From contig CAVSNH010000004.1 of NCBI GenBank assembly GCA_963729275.1, positions 558,001-622,000 of the forward strand: 64,000 nucleotides of DNA, written 5' to 3'. Position 1 is the first letter of the stretch, and the number at the start of each line of letters is the position of its first letter. The DNA is from CAVSNH01 sp963729275 (GTDB taxonomy: Bacteria > Actinomycetota > Acidimicrobiia > Acidimicrobiales > RAAP-2). A program made the translations under genes and the position numbers. Shown here one piece after another: positions 35,801 through 43,026 of this stretch. Below the pieces are notes generated by a model that worked only from the letters and a program-made list of their open reading frames with translations, had not been told where the DNA came from and searched no databases.

Positions 35801-36326
35801 GTTCACCTACGGAGGCCCATCGGTCACCGGGGTCAGCCCCTCGGTGGGCACCACCGCCGGAGGCACGACCGTCAAGGTGAGCGGCTCGGGGCTGAGTGGG
35901 GTCACCGCCGTCGAGTTCGGCTCGGTGGCAGCCACCTCCTTCAGTAGCAACAAGAGGGGCACACAGCTCACCGTGGTCTCGCCGGCCCAGGGTGCGGGCA
36001 CGGTGGACATCGTGGTCACCACGCCCGGGGGCACCAGCGCGGTGAACCCCAACGACCAGTTCACCTACGCCGGTCCCTCGGTGTCCTCGGTCTCGCCCGA
36101 CACGGGACCGACGGCCGGAAGGACCAAGGTCGACATCGTCGGCGCGGAGCTGTCGGGCGCCACCGCCGTGCACTTCGGGTCGGTGGCGGCCACCAGCTTC
36201 ACCGTCCAGGGCCGGAAGATCGTGGCCATCGCCCCTGCTCAGTCGGCGGGCACGGTCGACATCACGGTGACGACACCAGCCGGAACCAGCGGGATCTCCA
36301 GCGCCGACGAGTACACCTACGGCTGA
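29895..36326 (+). CDS. Giant secreted protein: Gly-rich module, 17 He_PIG-like repeats, three TIG domains
   Basis: 2143 residues. Start ATG 29895 follows GGGGGGAAG; basic RRRRRSLRMRLTAL precedes a hydrophobic signal segment ending SVAGATTT. Residues about 95-368 are a glycine-rich module with scattered cysteines. Then come 17 repeats of about 85-90 residues, each opening with V(T/S)VTNPG-Q-S and SGTAI and containing GLPAGLSI or GTLPPGLSI followed by GTPTT, the He_PIG (putative Ig) signature. Residues about 1889-2143 are three IPT/TIG domains (ITSISPHSGPGAGGTKVKIV). No sortase motif or membrane anchor. Near-identical DNA repeats imply recent tandem amplification. Probably an extracellular adhesin or matrix protein (inference). 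Confidence 0.88.
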   Translation: MESAHVHSVSSRPSATASDRGGRRRRRSLRMRLTALGATVALVGGVFSVIAVTLTPSVAGATTTPVAASWSSTPNCTSYVTATPPAGTVSATLTMSGGGGGGGGTNSGSGGSGGAAGEISSTTLALTHNTGMVSVKTGCGGGGGGESGSSDSTIHGPSGAAGFSAGGSGGNGESEFASIDGESSAGAGGGASGLCLGNGACTTAVAVAGGGGGGGARWDCTGSTGPGTGGGGGSSGSTNVVSGGGGSNGDGSSDGGGGGGGTSSGGGSGGDGYNQSGGTGGNSPYASGGGNGGNGEGSEAGAGGGGGGGGYTGGGGGGGDGCTSGSDAGGGAGGGSSAVNSSYASSYTYGTGAAGGGSEAAGTAGSITLTWNVDALSVTNPGTQSNTSGTAISNLTISAPHDTTGGNSVTFSATGLPAGLSINASSGVISGTPTTACACSVTLTATDTQTETASAAFTWNVTNTVTVANPGTQSSVTGTAISTLNSSATDSSSAATITSWSATGLPGGLSINGTNGAITGTPTTPGSSSVTIKATDSAGYSGTASFTWNVTNTISVTNPGTQSSTSGTAVSLQIAATDSQSGATLTFSATGLPAGLSISSSGKITGTPTTACACSVTVTATDGSSYHGSTSFTWNVTNTVTVANPGTQSSVTNTAISTLNNSASDSSSTATISSWSATGLPAGLTINGTSGAITGTPTTPGSNSVTIKATDSAGYSGTASFTWTINNTVAVTNPGTQSSASGTAISPLQIAATDSQSGATLTFSATGLPAGLSISSSGKITGTPTTACACSVTVTATDGSGYHGSTSFTWNVTNTISVTNPGSQTSQSGTAISPLTVSASDTGSGVTLSYSAGGTLPAGLTVNSSTGVINGTPTTGGLYSVTITVTDGTGASGSTTFNWTVNNVVTVTNPENQSNASGTAITPLAISASDSSSTTTLSYSDGGTLPPGLSINTSTGVIHGTPTTAGTSSVTITATDTLGYFATTSFTWTVTNTVTVTSPGNQSGVSGTAITPFVVAAADSSSTATLAYTDGGTLPPGLSIDVASGTISGTPTTGGTYPVTITATDGSGASGSATFTWTVTNTVTVTSPGDQSSAAGTAITPLTVSATDTSSTATLAYSDGGTLPPGLSIDSSSGQVTGTPTTAGSYPVTITASDNQGFSGTAGFTWTVTSSITVTNPGAQTDGSGAAITPLTIQASDSSAGSTLTYSDGGTLPPGLSIDPSTGDITGTPTTGGSYSVTITVSDNYGQSSPVSFAWTITNTVSVTNPGAQTGVSGTAISPLAISASDSSSTATLTYSDGGTLPPGLAIDPSSGVVSGTPTTGGSYPVTLTATDGAGSSGSATFTWTITNTVSVTGPGDQSDVSGTAITPVPVTASDSSSMATLTYSDGGTLPPGLSVDPSSGVISGTPTTGGSYPVTLTATDNAGFASSESITWVITNAITVTSPGDQSDVSGTAISPLAISASDSSSTATLSYSDGGTLPPGLAIDPSAGIISGTPTTGGSYPVTITVSDGAGYSSSASFTWTITNTVSVTNPGDQSNVSGTAITPVAISASDSSSTATLTYSDGGTLPPGLSIDPSAGTISGTPTTAGSYSVTITATDGSGASGSTSFNWTITNTVSVTSPGDQSNVSGTAITPVTISASDSASGAALTYADGGTLPPGLSIDPAAGVISGTPTTAGSYSVTITATDGSGASGSASFTWTITNTVSVTSPGDQLDDSGTAISPLAIAASDSSPTATLSYSDGGTLPPGLSIDPTSGVMSGNPTTGGTYAVTITATDGSGASGSASFTWTIDNIVTVNPVPNQTSDTGSPVTSVKCTATDSQTASPKPLLQWTATGLPPGLSINGVTATITGTPTTAGTYSVTVTATERGMPSDHGSTSFTWTVVNVAPTITSISPHSGPGAGGTKVKIVGTRFNHVTKVTFGSVAAERFKVNKKGNKITAYSPAESAGTVDITVTAIGGTSSPVTADQFTYGGPSVTGVSPSVGTTAGGTTVKVSGSGLSGVTAVEFGSVAATSFSSNKRGTQLTVVSPAQGAGTVDIVVTTPGGTSAVNPNDQFTYAGPSVSSVSPDTGPTAGRTKVDIVGAELSGATAVHFGSVAATSFTVQGRKIVAIAPAQSAGTVDITVTTPAGTSGISSADEYTYG
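31020..35570 (+). repeat. Tandem coding repeats of about 260 bp
   Basis: Seventeen units within the 2143-residue protein, many near-identical at DNA level (for example the units around 34470-35030). Assembly collapse or recombination is a realistic risk here. Confidence 0.8.
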
Positions 36327-36452
36327 CGACCCCCTCTTGTCCCAAACCGAACGTCAACTTTCCGTGACTGATTTTCCATGACCGACCGACCGACTGAGCA
36401 TCGAACGACCGACGGCCTCGGACTCGAGCGAGGCCGACGCAGAGGGGGAACC

Positions 36453-39400
36453 GTGTTACGACCCGCCCATCTCCACCGACCCGATCGCCGCCCCCGTCGG
36501 GCACGGGTGGCGGCCATCGTGGCCGGCGCCGCGGCGCTGGCGCTGTCCGTCGGCATGGCCACCCAGGTCGTTCCCTCTTCGGTGGCCGGCGCATCCACCA
36601 ACCCGGTGCCGGCCAGTTGGAGCGCGAGCCCGAACTGCTCGACCTTCGTGACCGCCACCCCACCGGCCGGGACCGTCTCGGCCACCGTGACCATCGACGG
36701 CGCCGGCGGCGGTGGCGGCAACACCAACTCCGGTTCGGGTGGCACGGGCGGCACCGGTGGCCAGGTCACGGGCACCTTCGCTCTCACCCACAACACCGGC
36801 GCAGTTTCGGTGAAACTCGGCTGCGGCGGCTCAGGCGGCACCACGGGAGGGGGCGGTGGCGACACCATCGGCGGGGCCAGCGGCGGTGGCGGCTTTGCCA
36901 GCGGAGGCTCGAGCGGAGGGGCCACCGACGAGGACGTGTCCGTCGACGGCATCGCCTCGGGCGGCGGAGGGGGCGGGGCCAGCGGCCTCTGCCTCGGGAC
37001 GACCGCGTGCACCACGGCGGTGGCCGTGGCCTCCGGCGGAGGGGGCGGTGGAGCCCGATGGGACTGCACCGGATCGACCGGTCCGGGTGCCGGCGGCAGC
37101 GGCGGTTCGCCGGGGGCTGCGGGCGCCAACGGTGACGGCTCCGACGGTGGCGGCGGTGGCGGGGGGACCTCGACTGGCGGAGGCGGCGGCGGCAGCGGCG
37201 ACTCGAACGGTGGCTCGACCGGGGGTAATTCCCCTTACAGCTCGTCGGGCGGCGGCGGCGGGGGCGGGGGCGGCGGGTTCCCGGTCGAGGCCGGAGCCAG
37301 CGGCGGCGGGGGCGGCGGCGGCTACACCGGTGGTGGCGGCGGTGGTGGCGACAAGTGCACCAGCGGTTCTGACGCCGGCGGCGGAGGGGGCGGTGGCGAC
37401 AACGGGGTCAACTCGACCTATGGGGCCGGCACGACCTCCAACAGCAGTGGGGCCTCGGGCGGCACCACCGGAGCTGGCGGCGGGGCGGGGACCATCTCCC
37501 TCACCTGGAACGTCGACGCCCTGTCGGTCACCAATCCCGGCACCCAGTCGAACACTTCCGGCACGGCCATCACCAACCTGACCATCAGCGCCCCTCACGA
37601 CACGACCGGGGGCAATGCGGTGACCTTTGCCGCCACCGGCCTGCCCGCCGGCCTCTCCATCAACTCCGGGTCCGGCGTCATCGGCGGTACTCCGACCACG
37701 GCGTGTTCGTGCTCGGTGACCGTGACGGCCACCGATTCGGAGGCGTTGAGCGAGAGCACGTCGTTCACCTGGACCGTCGACAACACCGTGTCGGTGACCA
37801 ACCCCGGCGCCCAGTCGAACCTGTCGGGCACGGCCATCAGCACCCTCTCCAACTCGGCCCATGACTCGTCGTCGACGGCGACGATCTCCTCCTGGACGGC
37901 GAGCGGCCTCCCGGCGGGCCTGTCCGTCAATGCCAGTAACGGCGCCATCACGGGCACGCCGACCACGGCGTGTTCGTGCTCGGTCACCGTCAAAGCCACG
38001 GACAGCGCCGGCTTCACCGGGTCGGCCTCGTTCACCTGGACGATCTCCAACACCGTCTCGGTCACCAACCCCGGGTCGCAGAACGACGTATCGGGCACGG
38101 CCATCAGTCCCCTCACAGTGAGCGCCAACGACTCCTCGACCGGCGCCACCCTCACCTACTCGGCCGCCGGCCTCCCGACGGGGCTGTCGATCAATGCGTC
38201 CTCCGGGGCCATCTCGGGCACACCGACCCTGGCGTGTGCGTGCTCGGTCACGGCCACGGCCACCGACAGCGCCGGCTTCGCTGGTTCGGCCTCGTTCACG
38301 TGGACCATCACCAACACCGTGACGGAGACCAACCCGGGCAACCAGTCGAGCGTGTCGGGCACCGCCATCGCCCCGGTCGGGGCCGGTGCAACCGACACCT
38401 CGTCGGCGGCCAGGCTGTCCTACTCGGACGGTGGCACCCTGCCACCGGGCTTGTCGGTCAATACGTCGACGGGAGTGATCAGCGGTACGCCGAACACCGC
38501 GGGTGCCTACTCGGTGACGATCACGGCGACCGACAATGCCGGTTTCGACGCCACCGCCTCGTTCACCTGGTCCATCACCAATACGGTGTCGGTGACCAAT
38601 CCCGGCTCGCAGAGCGACACCTCGGGCTCGGCCATCACGCCGGTGCCGGTCGTGGCCTCCGATTCGTCGTCCACGGCCGCCCTCACCTATTCGGCCGGGT
38701 CATCGTTGCCTCCGGGGCTGTCCATCGACCCCTCGAGCGGCGTCATCAGTGGCACCCCGACGGTGGCGGGAACCTTCCCGGTCACGGTCACGGCCACCGA
38801 CGACGCCGGATTCGCCGGTTCGGCCTCGTTCACGTGGACCATCACCAACACCGTGTCGGTGACCAACCCGGGTGACCAGAGCGACGTCTCGGGCTCGGCC
38901 ATCACTCCGGTGCAGATCGAGGCCTCGGATTCGCTGCCGTCGGCAACCTTGAACTACTCGGACAACGGGACCCTGCCGGCCGGCCTGTCCATCGATCCCT
39001 CGACCGGGCTCATCACGGGTACGCCGACAACGGGAGGGCAAAGCACGGTGACCATCACCGTGACCGACAGTGCCAACTTCGCGGCCGAGGTGACCTTCAA
39101 CTGGACCATCACCAACTCGGTGACAGTGACCAATCCCGGCGCCCAGAGCAGCGTCTCGGGTTCGGCCATCGCCCCGGTTCCCATTCCGGCCAATGACTCG
39201 TCGTCAGTGGCCACGGTGTCCTACTCGGACGGTGGCACCTTGCCGGCCGGACTCTCGATCGATCCGGCGACGGGGACCGTCTCGGGAACGCCGACGACGG
39301 CCGGGGCCTACTCGGTCACGGTCACGGCGACCGACGACGCCGGATTCGCCGGTTCGGCCTCTTTCACCTGGACTGTCACCAACTCGGTGACGGTGACCAA

Positions 39401-40421
39401 CCCCGGCGCCCAGAGCAACGAGTCGGGTTCGGCCATCACCCCGGTTCCCGTCGCCGCCAGCGACTCGTCCTCGGGTGCCACCCTCTCCTACGGGGCCGTG
39501 GGGCTGCCGACAGGGCTCAGCATCGACCCTTCGTCGGGAACCATCAGCGGCACACCGACCACGGCGTGTTCGTGCTCGGTGACCGTGACCGCCACCGACA
39601 GCGCCAACTTCAGCGGCTCGACCTCGTTCACGTGGACCGTCACCAACACGGTGCAGGTGACCAACCCGGGTAACCAAACGGGCAGGGTGGGCTCGCACAT
39701 CACGCCCGTCTCCGTACCGGCGACCGACTCGTCGTCGACCGCCACCCTCACCTACGGGGCGACCGGCCTTCCCTCCGGGCTCTCCATCAACACGTCGACG
39801 GGGGTCATCACCGGGACCCTGACGGCGTCGGACGCCTACCCGGTCACCGTCACGGCCACTGACAACGCCGGCTTCGCCGACTCGGCCTCGTTCACCTGGA
39901 CGGTCGTCGGCCCGGTGATCACCCGGGTCAAGCCGTCGAGCGGCGGGGACGGCACCAAGGTCACAATCTCCGGCACAGGACTGGCCGGGGCGACATCGGT
40001 CAAGTTCGGATCGGTGGCGGCCACCTCATTCTCGGTCAACGGCAAGGGGACGAAGCTGACCGTGATCGCCCCGGCCAACACGGCGGGGACGGTCGACATC
40101 GTCGTGACGACCGGCGAGGGGCCGACCCTGCCGACCACCGCCGACCACTTCACCTACGTCGGCCCGGTCGTCACCAAGGTCAAGCCCGCCTCCGGGCTCA
40201 TCTCCGGCGGCAACAAGGTGACCATCAAGGGCAGCGGGCTCAACGGGGCGACGACGGTGGAGTTCGGATCGGTGCCCGCCAGCCGCTTCTCCGTCAACGC
40301 CAAGGGAAACCAGATCACGGTCACCGCTCCCGCTCATTCCGCCGGGGTGGTCGACATCACGGTGACGACGCCGGCAGGAACAAGCCCGACGTCCAACGCC
40401 GACCTCTATACCTTCAACTGA
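36453..40421 (+). CDS. Giant secreted protein: Gly-rich module, nine He_PIG-like repeats, two TIG domains
   Basis: 1322 residues, paralogue of the gene just upstream (127 bp gap). GTG 36453 was chosen because it follows AGAGGGGGA and opens directly onto a basic/hydrophobic signal segment (RVAAIVAGAAALALSVGMA). A longer frame from 36378 adds 25 residues without a good RBS. Gly-rich Cys-containing module about 79-349 (CTTAVAVASGGGGGGARWDC, as in the neighbour). Nine repeats about 350-1150 (V-V-TNPG-QS, SG(T/S)AI, GLPAGLSI). Two IPT/TIG domains about 1152-1322 (TRVKPSSGGDGTKVTISG). No cell-wall anchor seen. Confidence 0.87.
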   Translation: MLRPAHLHRPDRRPRRARVAAIVAGAAALALSVGMATQVVPSSVAGASTNPVPASWSASPNCSTFVTATPPAGTVSATVTIDGAGGGGGNTNSGSGGTGGTGGQVTGTFALTHNTGAVSVKLGCGGSGGTTGGGGGDTIGGASGGGGFASGGSSGGATDEDVSVDGIASGGGGGGASGLCLGTTACTTAVAVASGGGGGGARWDCTGSTGPGAGGSGGSPGAAGANGDGSDGGGGGGGTSTGGGGGGSGDSNGGSTGGNSPYSSSGGGGGGGGGGFPVEAGASGGGGGGGYTGGGGGGGDKCTSGSDAGGGGGGGDNGVNSTYGAGTTSNSSGASGGTTGAGGGAGTISLTWNVDALSVTNPGTQSNTSGTAITNLTISAPHDTTGGNAVTFAATGLPAGLSINSGSGVIGGTPTTACSCSVTVTATDSEALSESTSFTWTVDNTVSVTNPGAQSNLSGTAISTLSNSAHDSSSTATISSWTASGLPAGLSVNASNGAITGTPTTACSCSVTVKATDSAGFTGSASFTWTISNTVSVTNPGSQNDVSGTAISPLTVSANDSSTGATLTYSAAGLPTGLSINASSGAISGTPTLACACSVTATATDSAGFAGSASFTWTITNTVTETNPGNQSSVSGTAIAPVGAGATDTSSAARLSYSDGGTLPPGLSVNTSTGVISGTPNTAGAYSVTITATDNAGFDATASFTWSITNTVSVTNPGSQSDTSGSAITPVPVVASDSSSTAALTYSAGSSLPPGLSIDPSSGVISGTPTVAGTFPVTVTATDDAGFAGSASFTWTITNTVSVTNPGDQSDVSGSAITPVQIEASDSLPSATLNYSDNGTLPAGLSIDPSTGLITGTPTTGGQSTVTITVTDSANFAAEVTFNWTITNSVTVTNPGAQSSVSGSAIAPVPIPANDSSSVATVSYSDGGTLPAGLSIDPATGTVSGTPTTAGAYSVTVTATDDAGFAGSASFTWTVTNSVTVTNPGAQSNESGSAITPVPVAASDSSSGATLSYGAVGLPTGLSIDPSSGTISGTPTTACSCSVTVTATDSANFSGSTSFTWTVTNTVQVTNPGNQTGRVGSHITPVSVPATDSSSTATLTYGATGLPSGLSINTSTGVITGTLTASDAYPVTVTATDNAGFADSASFTWTVVGPVITRVKPSSGGDGTKVTISGTGLAGATSVKFGSVAATSFSVNGKGTKLTVIAPANTAGTVDIVVTTGEGPTLPTTADHFTYVGPVVTKVKPASGLISGGNKVTIKGSGLNGATTVEFGSVPASRFSVNAKGNQITVTAPAHSAGVVDITVTTPAGTSPTSNADLYTFN

Positions 40422-40431
40422 GGTCCGTCGT

Positions 40432-40465
40432 CACGCGGTGGTCGCCCCTCGGCGGCCACCGCGTG
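40432..40465. terminator. Bidirectional hairpin terminator
   Basis: 15-bp stem (arms CACGCGGTGG and CCACCGCGTG plus an inner T/G wobble and four G-C pairs) with a 4-nt loop, exactly between the convergent giant gene and the alcohol dehydrogenase gene. Confidence 0.7.
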
Positions 40466-40481
40466 GCCGGTCAGCGACCGT

Positions 40482-41633
40482 TCAGCTGTCGAACTTGACG
40501 ACGCCCCGGATGTTGATGCCGGCGGCCAGGTCGTCGTAGCCCTGCTGGACCCCGTCGAGCGGGTACTCCTGGGTGATCAGCTCGTCCACCTCGAGGATGC
40601 CGGCCTGGTAGAGCCGCAACAGGTTGGGGATCTGGTAGCGCGGACTGGAGGAGCCGAACACGGTTCCGAGCAGCGCCTGGTTGAACATGGCGAAGTTGAA
40701 CATGTTGAAGTCGATCTGCTGCTGGCGCCACGGGGCGATGGCCGTGCACACGATGCGCCCGTCCTTCGAGGCCATGGCGCAGGCCGGCGCCACCAGGTCG
40801 CCGGTCAGGACGCCGGGCGTGAGGATGACCACGTCGGCCATCCGTCCCTCGGTCATGTCCGGGATCATGAGGTGGGCCTCCACGATGGAAGCGGCTCCAT
40901 GGGTGGCCCCGATCTCCTTGGCCTTCTCGACCTTGAAGGGGATGGGGTCGACGGCGATGATCGTGCGGGCTCCGGCGATACGAGCCCCCTGGATGGCACC
41001 CGACCCGACGCCCCCACAGCCGACGACGACCACCGTCTCGCCGGGCTTGACCTTTCCCCGGTCGACGGCCGAGCCGAAGCCGGTGGCGATGCCGCAGCTG
41101 ATGAGGGCGGCTGCCCTGAGCGAGACTCCGGGGTCGATCTTGACCAGCGACTGCTCGTTGGCCAGCACCTGGTCCGAGAAGGTGCCGAGCTGGGTCATCC
41201 GGTTCACCTTCTTGCCGTCGAGGTGGTAGCGCCATACCCCGTCGCCCATCATCGGACCGGCCAGGATGGACATGCCGAGGTCGCACAGGTACTGACGTCC
41301 GGTGACACACCAGTGGCACTTGCCGCAGGCAGGGATGAAGGAGGCGGCCACGTGGTCACCTACGGCCAGCGATTCGACGCGGGAGCCGACCTCGACCACG
41401 ATCCCGGCCCCTTCGTGGCCACCGATCATCGGGTACATCGAGTCGACGTCGAAGACGGGCAACAGCTCGGGCGGAACACCCATGTCGCCGGTGCGCAGGT
41501 GCTCGTCCGAGTGGCACATTCCGGCGTAGGCCATCTGGACCAGGACTTCGTGCGGACCCGGCGGCTCCACGTCGACCTCTTCGGTTTTCCAGGGCTCGTT
41601 GAGACCGGAGCACACAGCAGCACGGACCTTCAT
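40482..41633 (-). CDS. NDMA-dependent (mycofactocin-associated) zinc alcohol dehydrogenase
   Basis: Medium-chain zinc dehydrogenase of 383 residues. Catalytic zinc ligands Cys40 (GMCHSDEHLRTGD) and His73 (GGHEGAG), four-Cys structural zinc site (Cys103, 106, 109, 117) and nucleotide-binding VVVVGCGGVGSGA. Features such as FDVDSMYPMIGGHEGAG and the long MTQLGTF/SDQVLANEQS region match the NDMA-dependent alcohol dehydrogenase family. Its nicotinamide is held tightly and re-oxidised by mycofactocin rather than exchanged (family knowledge). The start ATG 41633 follows GGAGGG. It lies directly beside mftR and the mft operon, which supports this role. Confidence 0.9.
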   Translation of the reverse strand: MKVRAAVCSGLNEPWKTEEVDVEPPGPHEVLVQMAYAGMCHSDEHLRTGDMGVPPELLPVFDVDSMYPMIGGHEGAGIVVEVGSRVESLAVGDHVAASFIPACGKCHWCVTGRQYLCDLGMSILAGPMMGDGVWRYHLDGKKVNRMTQLGTFSDQVLANEQSLVKIDPGVSLRAAALISCGIATGFGSAVDRGKVKPGETVVVVGCGGVGSGAIQGARIAGARTIIAVDPIPFKVEKAKEIGATHGAASIVEAHLMIPDMTEGRMADVVILTPGVLTGDLVAPACAMASKDGRIVCTAIAPWRQQQIDFNMFNFAMFNQALLGTVFGSSSPRYQIPNLLRLYQAGILEVDELITQEYPLDGVQQGYDDLAAGINIRGVVKFDS

Positions 41634-41731
41634 GGGACCTTCCCTCCTGTTGACGCCGGGCCGAGGCCGGGTCATGCGGGCTCCAACCAGCATCGCGCCG
41701 CCGTCCGGCTCCGTCGAGCCTACCGGAGGGC

Positions 41732-42409
41732 CTAACCGCCGGGCCGCGACTCGTCGAAGCCCACCGCCAACAGTCGAAATGCTCGATCGAGGTCCGCGGC
41801 CAGGTCGTCGGTGGGGCTGGCCGCCCAAGAGCTGAAGGCGGCGTCGGCGGCGCCGAGCGCGGCCCGGGCCACCACCTGGGGAGCGAGGTCGTCGGGTGCC
41901 ACCCCGAGTCGACGGGCGGCGAACCGGGCGACCACTTGGCACCACTCGGCGTAGCGCACGGCCGAGTGGGCGGTGAGGGTGGGGACGGTGGCGATGAGGC
42001 CGATGCGGATGCGCAGCTCGTCGAGCTCACCGGCGCCGAACCGGTTGGTGGCGACCACCGCCCGTCGCAGCACGTCCATCATGGGCTCGCCGTCGTCGGG
42101 CTCGCCCAGCTTGGCCTCGAGCCGGGCCAGCTCGGCATCGAACTCGCCCCAGACGACGTCACGCTTCGACTCGTAGTAGCGGAAGAAGGTGCGGCGGCTC
42201 ACGCCTACCGCCGTGGCGATGGCCTCCACGGTGGTGGCGTCGTAGCCGTCCCGGGCAAAGAGCTCGAGAGCGGCCCGGGCTACCCGCTCGCGGGAGGTGG
42301 CCGGGCGCCGGCCCCGGGCCGGCGGCGGCAGCGGGCCGGCTGGGACCGGATGGAGTGGGTCAGGCATGGGAGAGAAGAGGAGAAGAGGCCAACGCTTCCA
42401 TTTTGGCAT
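41732..42409 (-). CDS. mftR: TetR family mycofactocin regulator MftR
   Basis: 225 residues with an N-terminal TetR HTH: ATSRERVARAALELFARDGYD, then TTVEAIATAVGVSRRTFFRYYESKRDVVWGEFD. Its position divergent from mftA is the conserved place of MftR, which in mycobacteria represses the locus and responds to acyl-CoA (family knowledge). The ATG at 42409 lies 5 bp after TATAGC (minus strand), so a leaderless transcript is possible. An alternative in-frame ATG at 42367 would shorten it by 14 residues. The C-terminal ligand domain is unremarkable. Confidence 0.9.
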   Translation of the reverse strand: MPKWKRWPLLLFSPMPDPLHPVPAGPLPPPARGRRPATSRERVARAALELFARDGYDATTVEAIATAVGVSRRTFFRYYESKRDVVWGEFDAELARLEAKLGEPDDGEPMMDVLRRAVVATNRFGAGELDELRIRIGLIATVPTLTAHSAVRYAEWCQVVARFAARRLGVAPDDLAPQVVARAALGAADAAFSSWAASPTDDLAADLDRAFRLLAVGFDESRPGG

Positions 42410-42435
42410 CCAGTGCTATAAATTGAAACCACTGG
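42410..42435. promoter_or_regulatory. Candidate MftR operator / divergent promoter
   Basis: Perfect inverted repeat CCAGTG-N14-CACTGG in the 80-bp mftR/mftA intergenic region, with an AT-rich centre containing TATAAA (plus) and TATAGC (minus). A TetR dimer here would block both promoters (inference). Confidence 0.5.
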
Positions 42436-42489
42436 TCCCAACGCCACCTGCCGGCGCCTGTCGCCATCTCGGTGGAGCAAGGAGATGAC

Positions 42490-42654
42490 ATGCCGACTCC
42501 CCCCATCCCACCATCGACCGAGCCCGTGCCGAATGGGCCGGCCGAGTCGGCAATCCCGGACCGTGAGGCGGGTCCCACCGCCTCGCCTTCCCTGGTGGCC
42601 AACGACCTCTTAATAGAGGACGTGTCCATCGACGGAATGTGCGGCGTCTACTGA
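42490..42654 (+). CDS. mftA: Mycofactocin precursor peptide MftA
   Basis: 54-residue ribosomal precursor. The C-terminus IDGMCGVY is the defining core of MftA; the last Val-Tyr pair is decarboxylated and cross-linked by MftC and then released by MftE to give AHDP. The leader is proline-rich (MPTPPIPPSTEPVP), followed by SLVANDLLIEDVS for recognition by MftB. ATG 42490 follows AAGGAG with 6-bp spacing. First gene of the operon, 42 bp before mftB. Confidence 0.97.
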   Translation: MPTPPIPPSTEPVPNGPAESAIPDREAGPTASPSLVANDLLIEDVSIDGMCGVY

Positions 42655-42696
42655 GCACCCAGCCACCCCCACCGCCGACGTCTGCTCATCGACTCC

Positions 42697-43026
42697 GTGT
42701 CAACCGTGTCATCCGTGTCATCGCCGACGGCTATGGCCCTTGCCGCCACAGCCGCCTACGACGGCAGCCGACCCTGGGCCCTGGCCCCGCAGGTCGCGCT
42801 CCGTCCCGAGCCCTTCGGTGCCCTGGCCTACCACTTCGGTACCCGGCGGCTCTCGTTCCTGAAGAGCCGCACGCTGCTGGCCGTCGTCGAGAGCCTGGCT
42901 GACCATCCCACCGGTGACGCGGCATGCACTGCCGCCGGCGTCGACACCGACGAGCTCCCGAGCTACCGACAGGCGCTGGTTCGCTTGGCCGGCTCCGGGA
43001 TGATCGAGCCGAGAGGTGACCGGTGA
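42697..43026 (+). CDS. mftB: Mycofactocin peptide chaperone MftB
   Basis: 109-residue RiPP recognition element of PqqD type that binds MftA and presents it to MftC. WALAPQVALRPEPFGALAYHFGTRRLSFLK is the family signature. The GTG at 42697 gives the longest frame; an ATG at 42733 is an equally possible start, since no Shine-Dalgarno is seen at either. The stop overlaps the mftC GTG (GTGA). Confidence 0.94.
   Translation: MSTVSSVSSPTAMALAATAAYDGSRPWALAPQVALRPEPFGALAYHFGTRRLSFLKSRTLLAVVESLADHPTGDAACTAAGVDTDELPSYRQALVRLAGSGMIEPRGDR

Noticed and set aside
33900..36173. Long open minus-strand frames opposite the giant repeat genes (also 31368-32771)
   Set aside because: They mirror the repetitive GC-rich plus-strand coding sequence, are Gly/Arg-rich without motifs and lack start signals.
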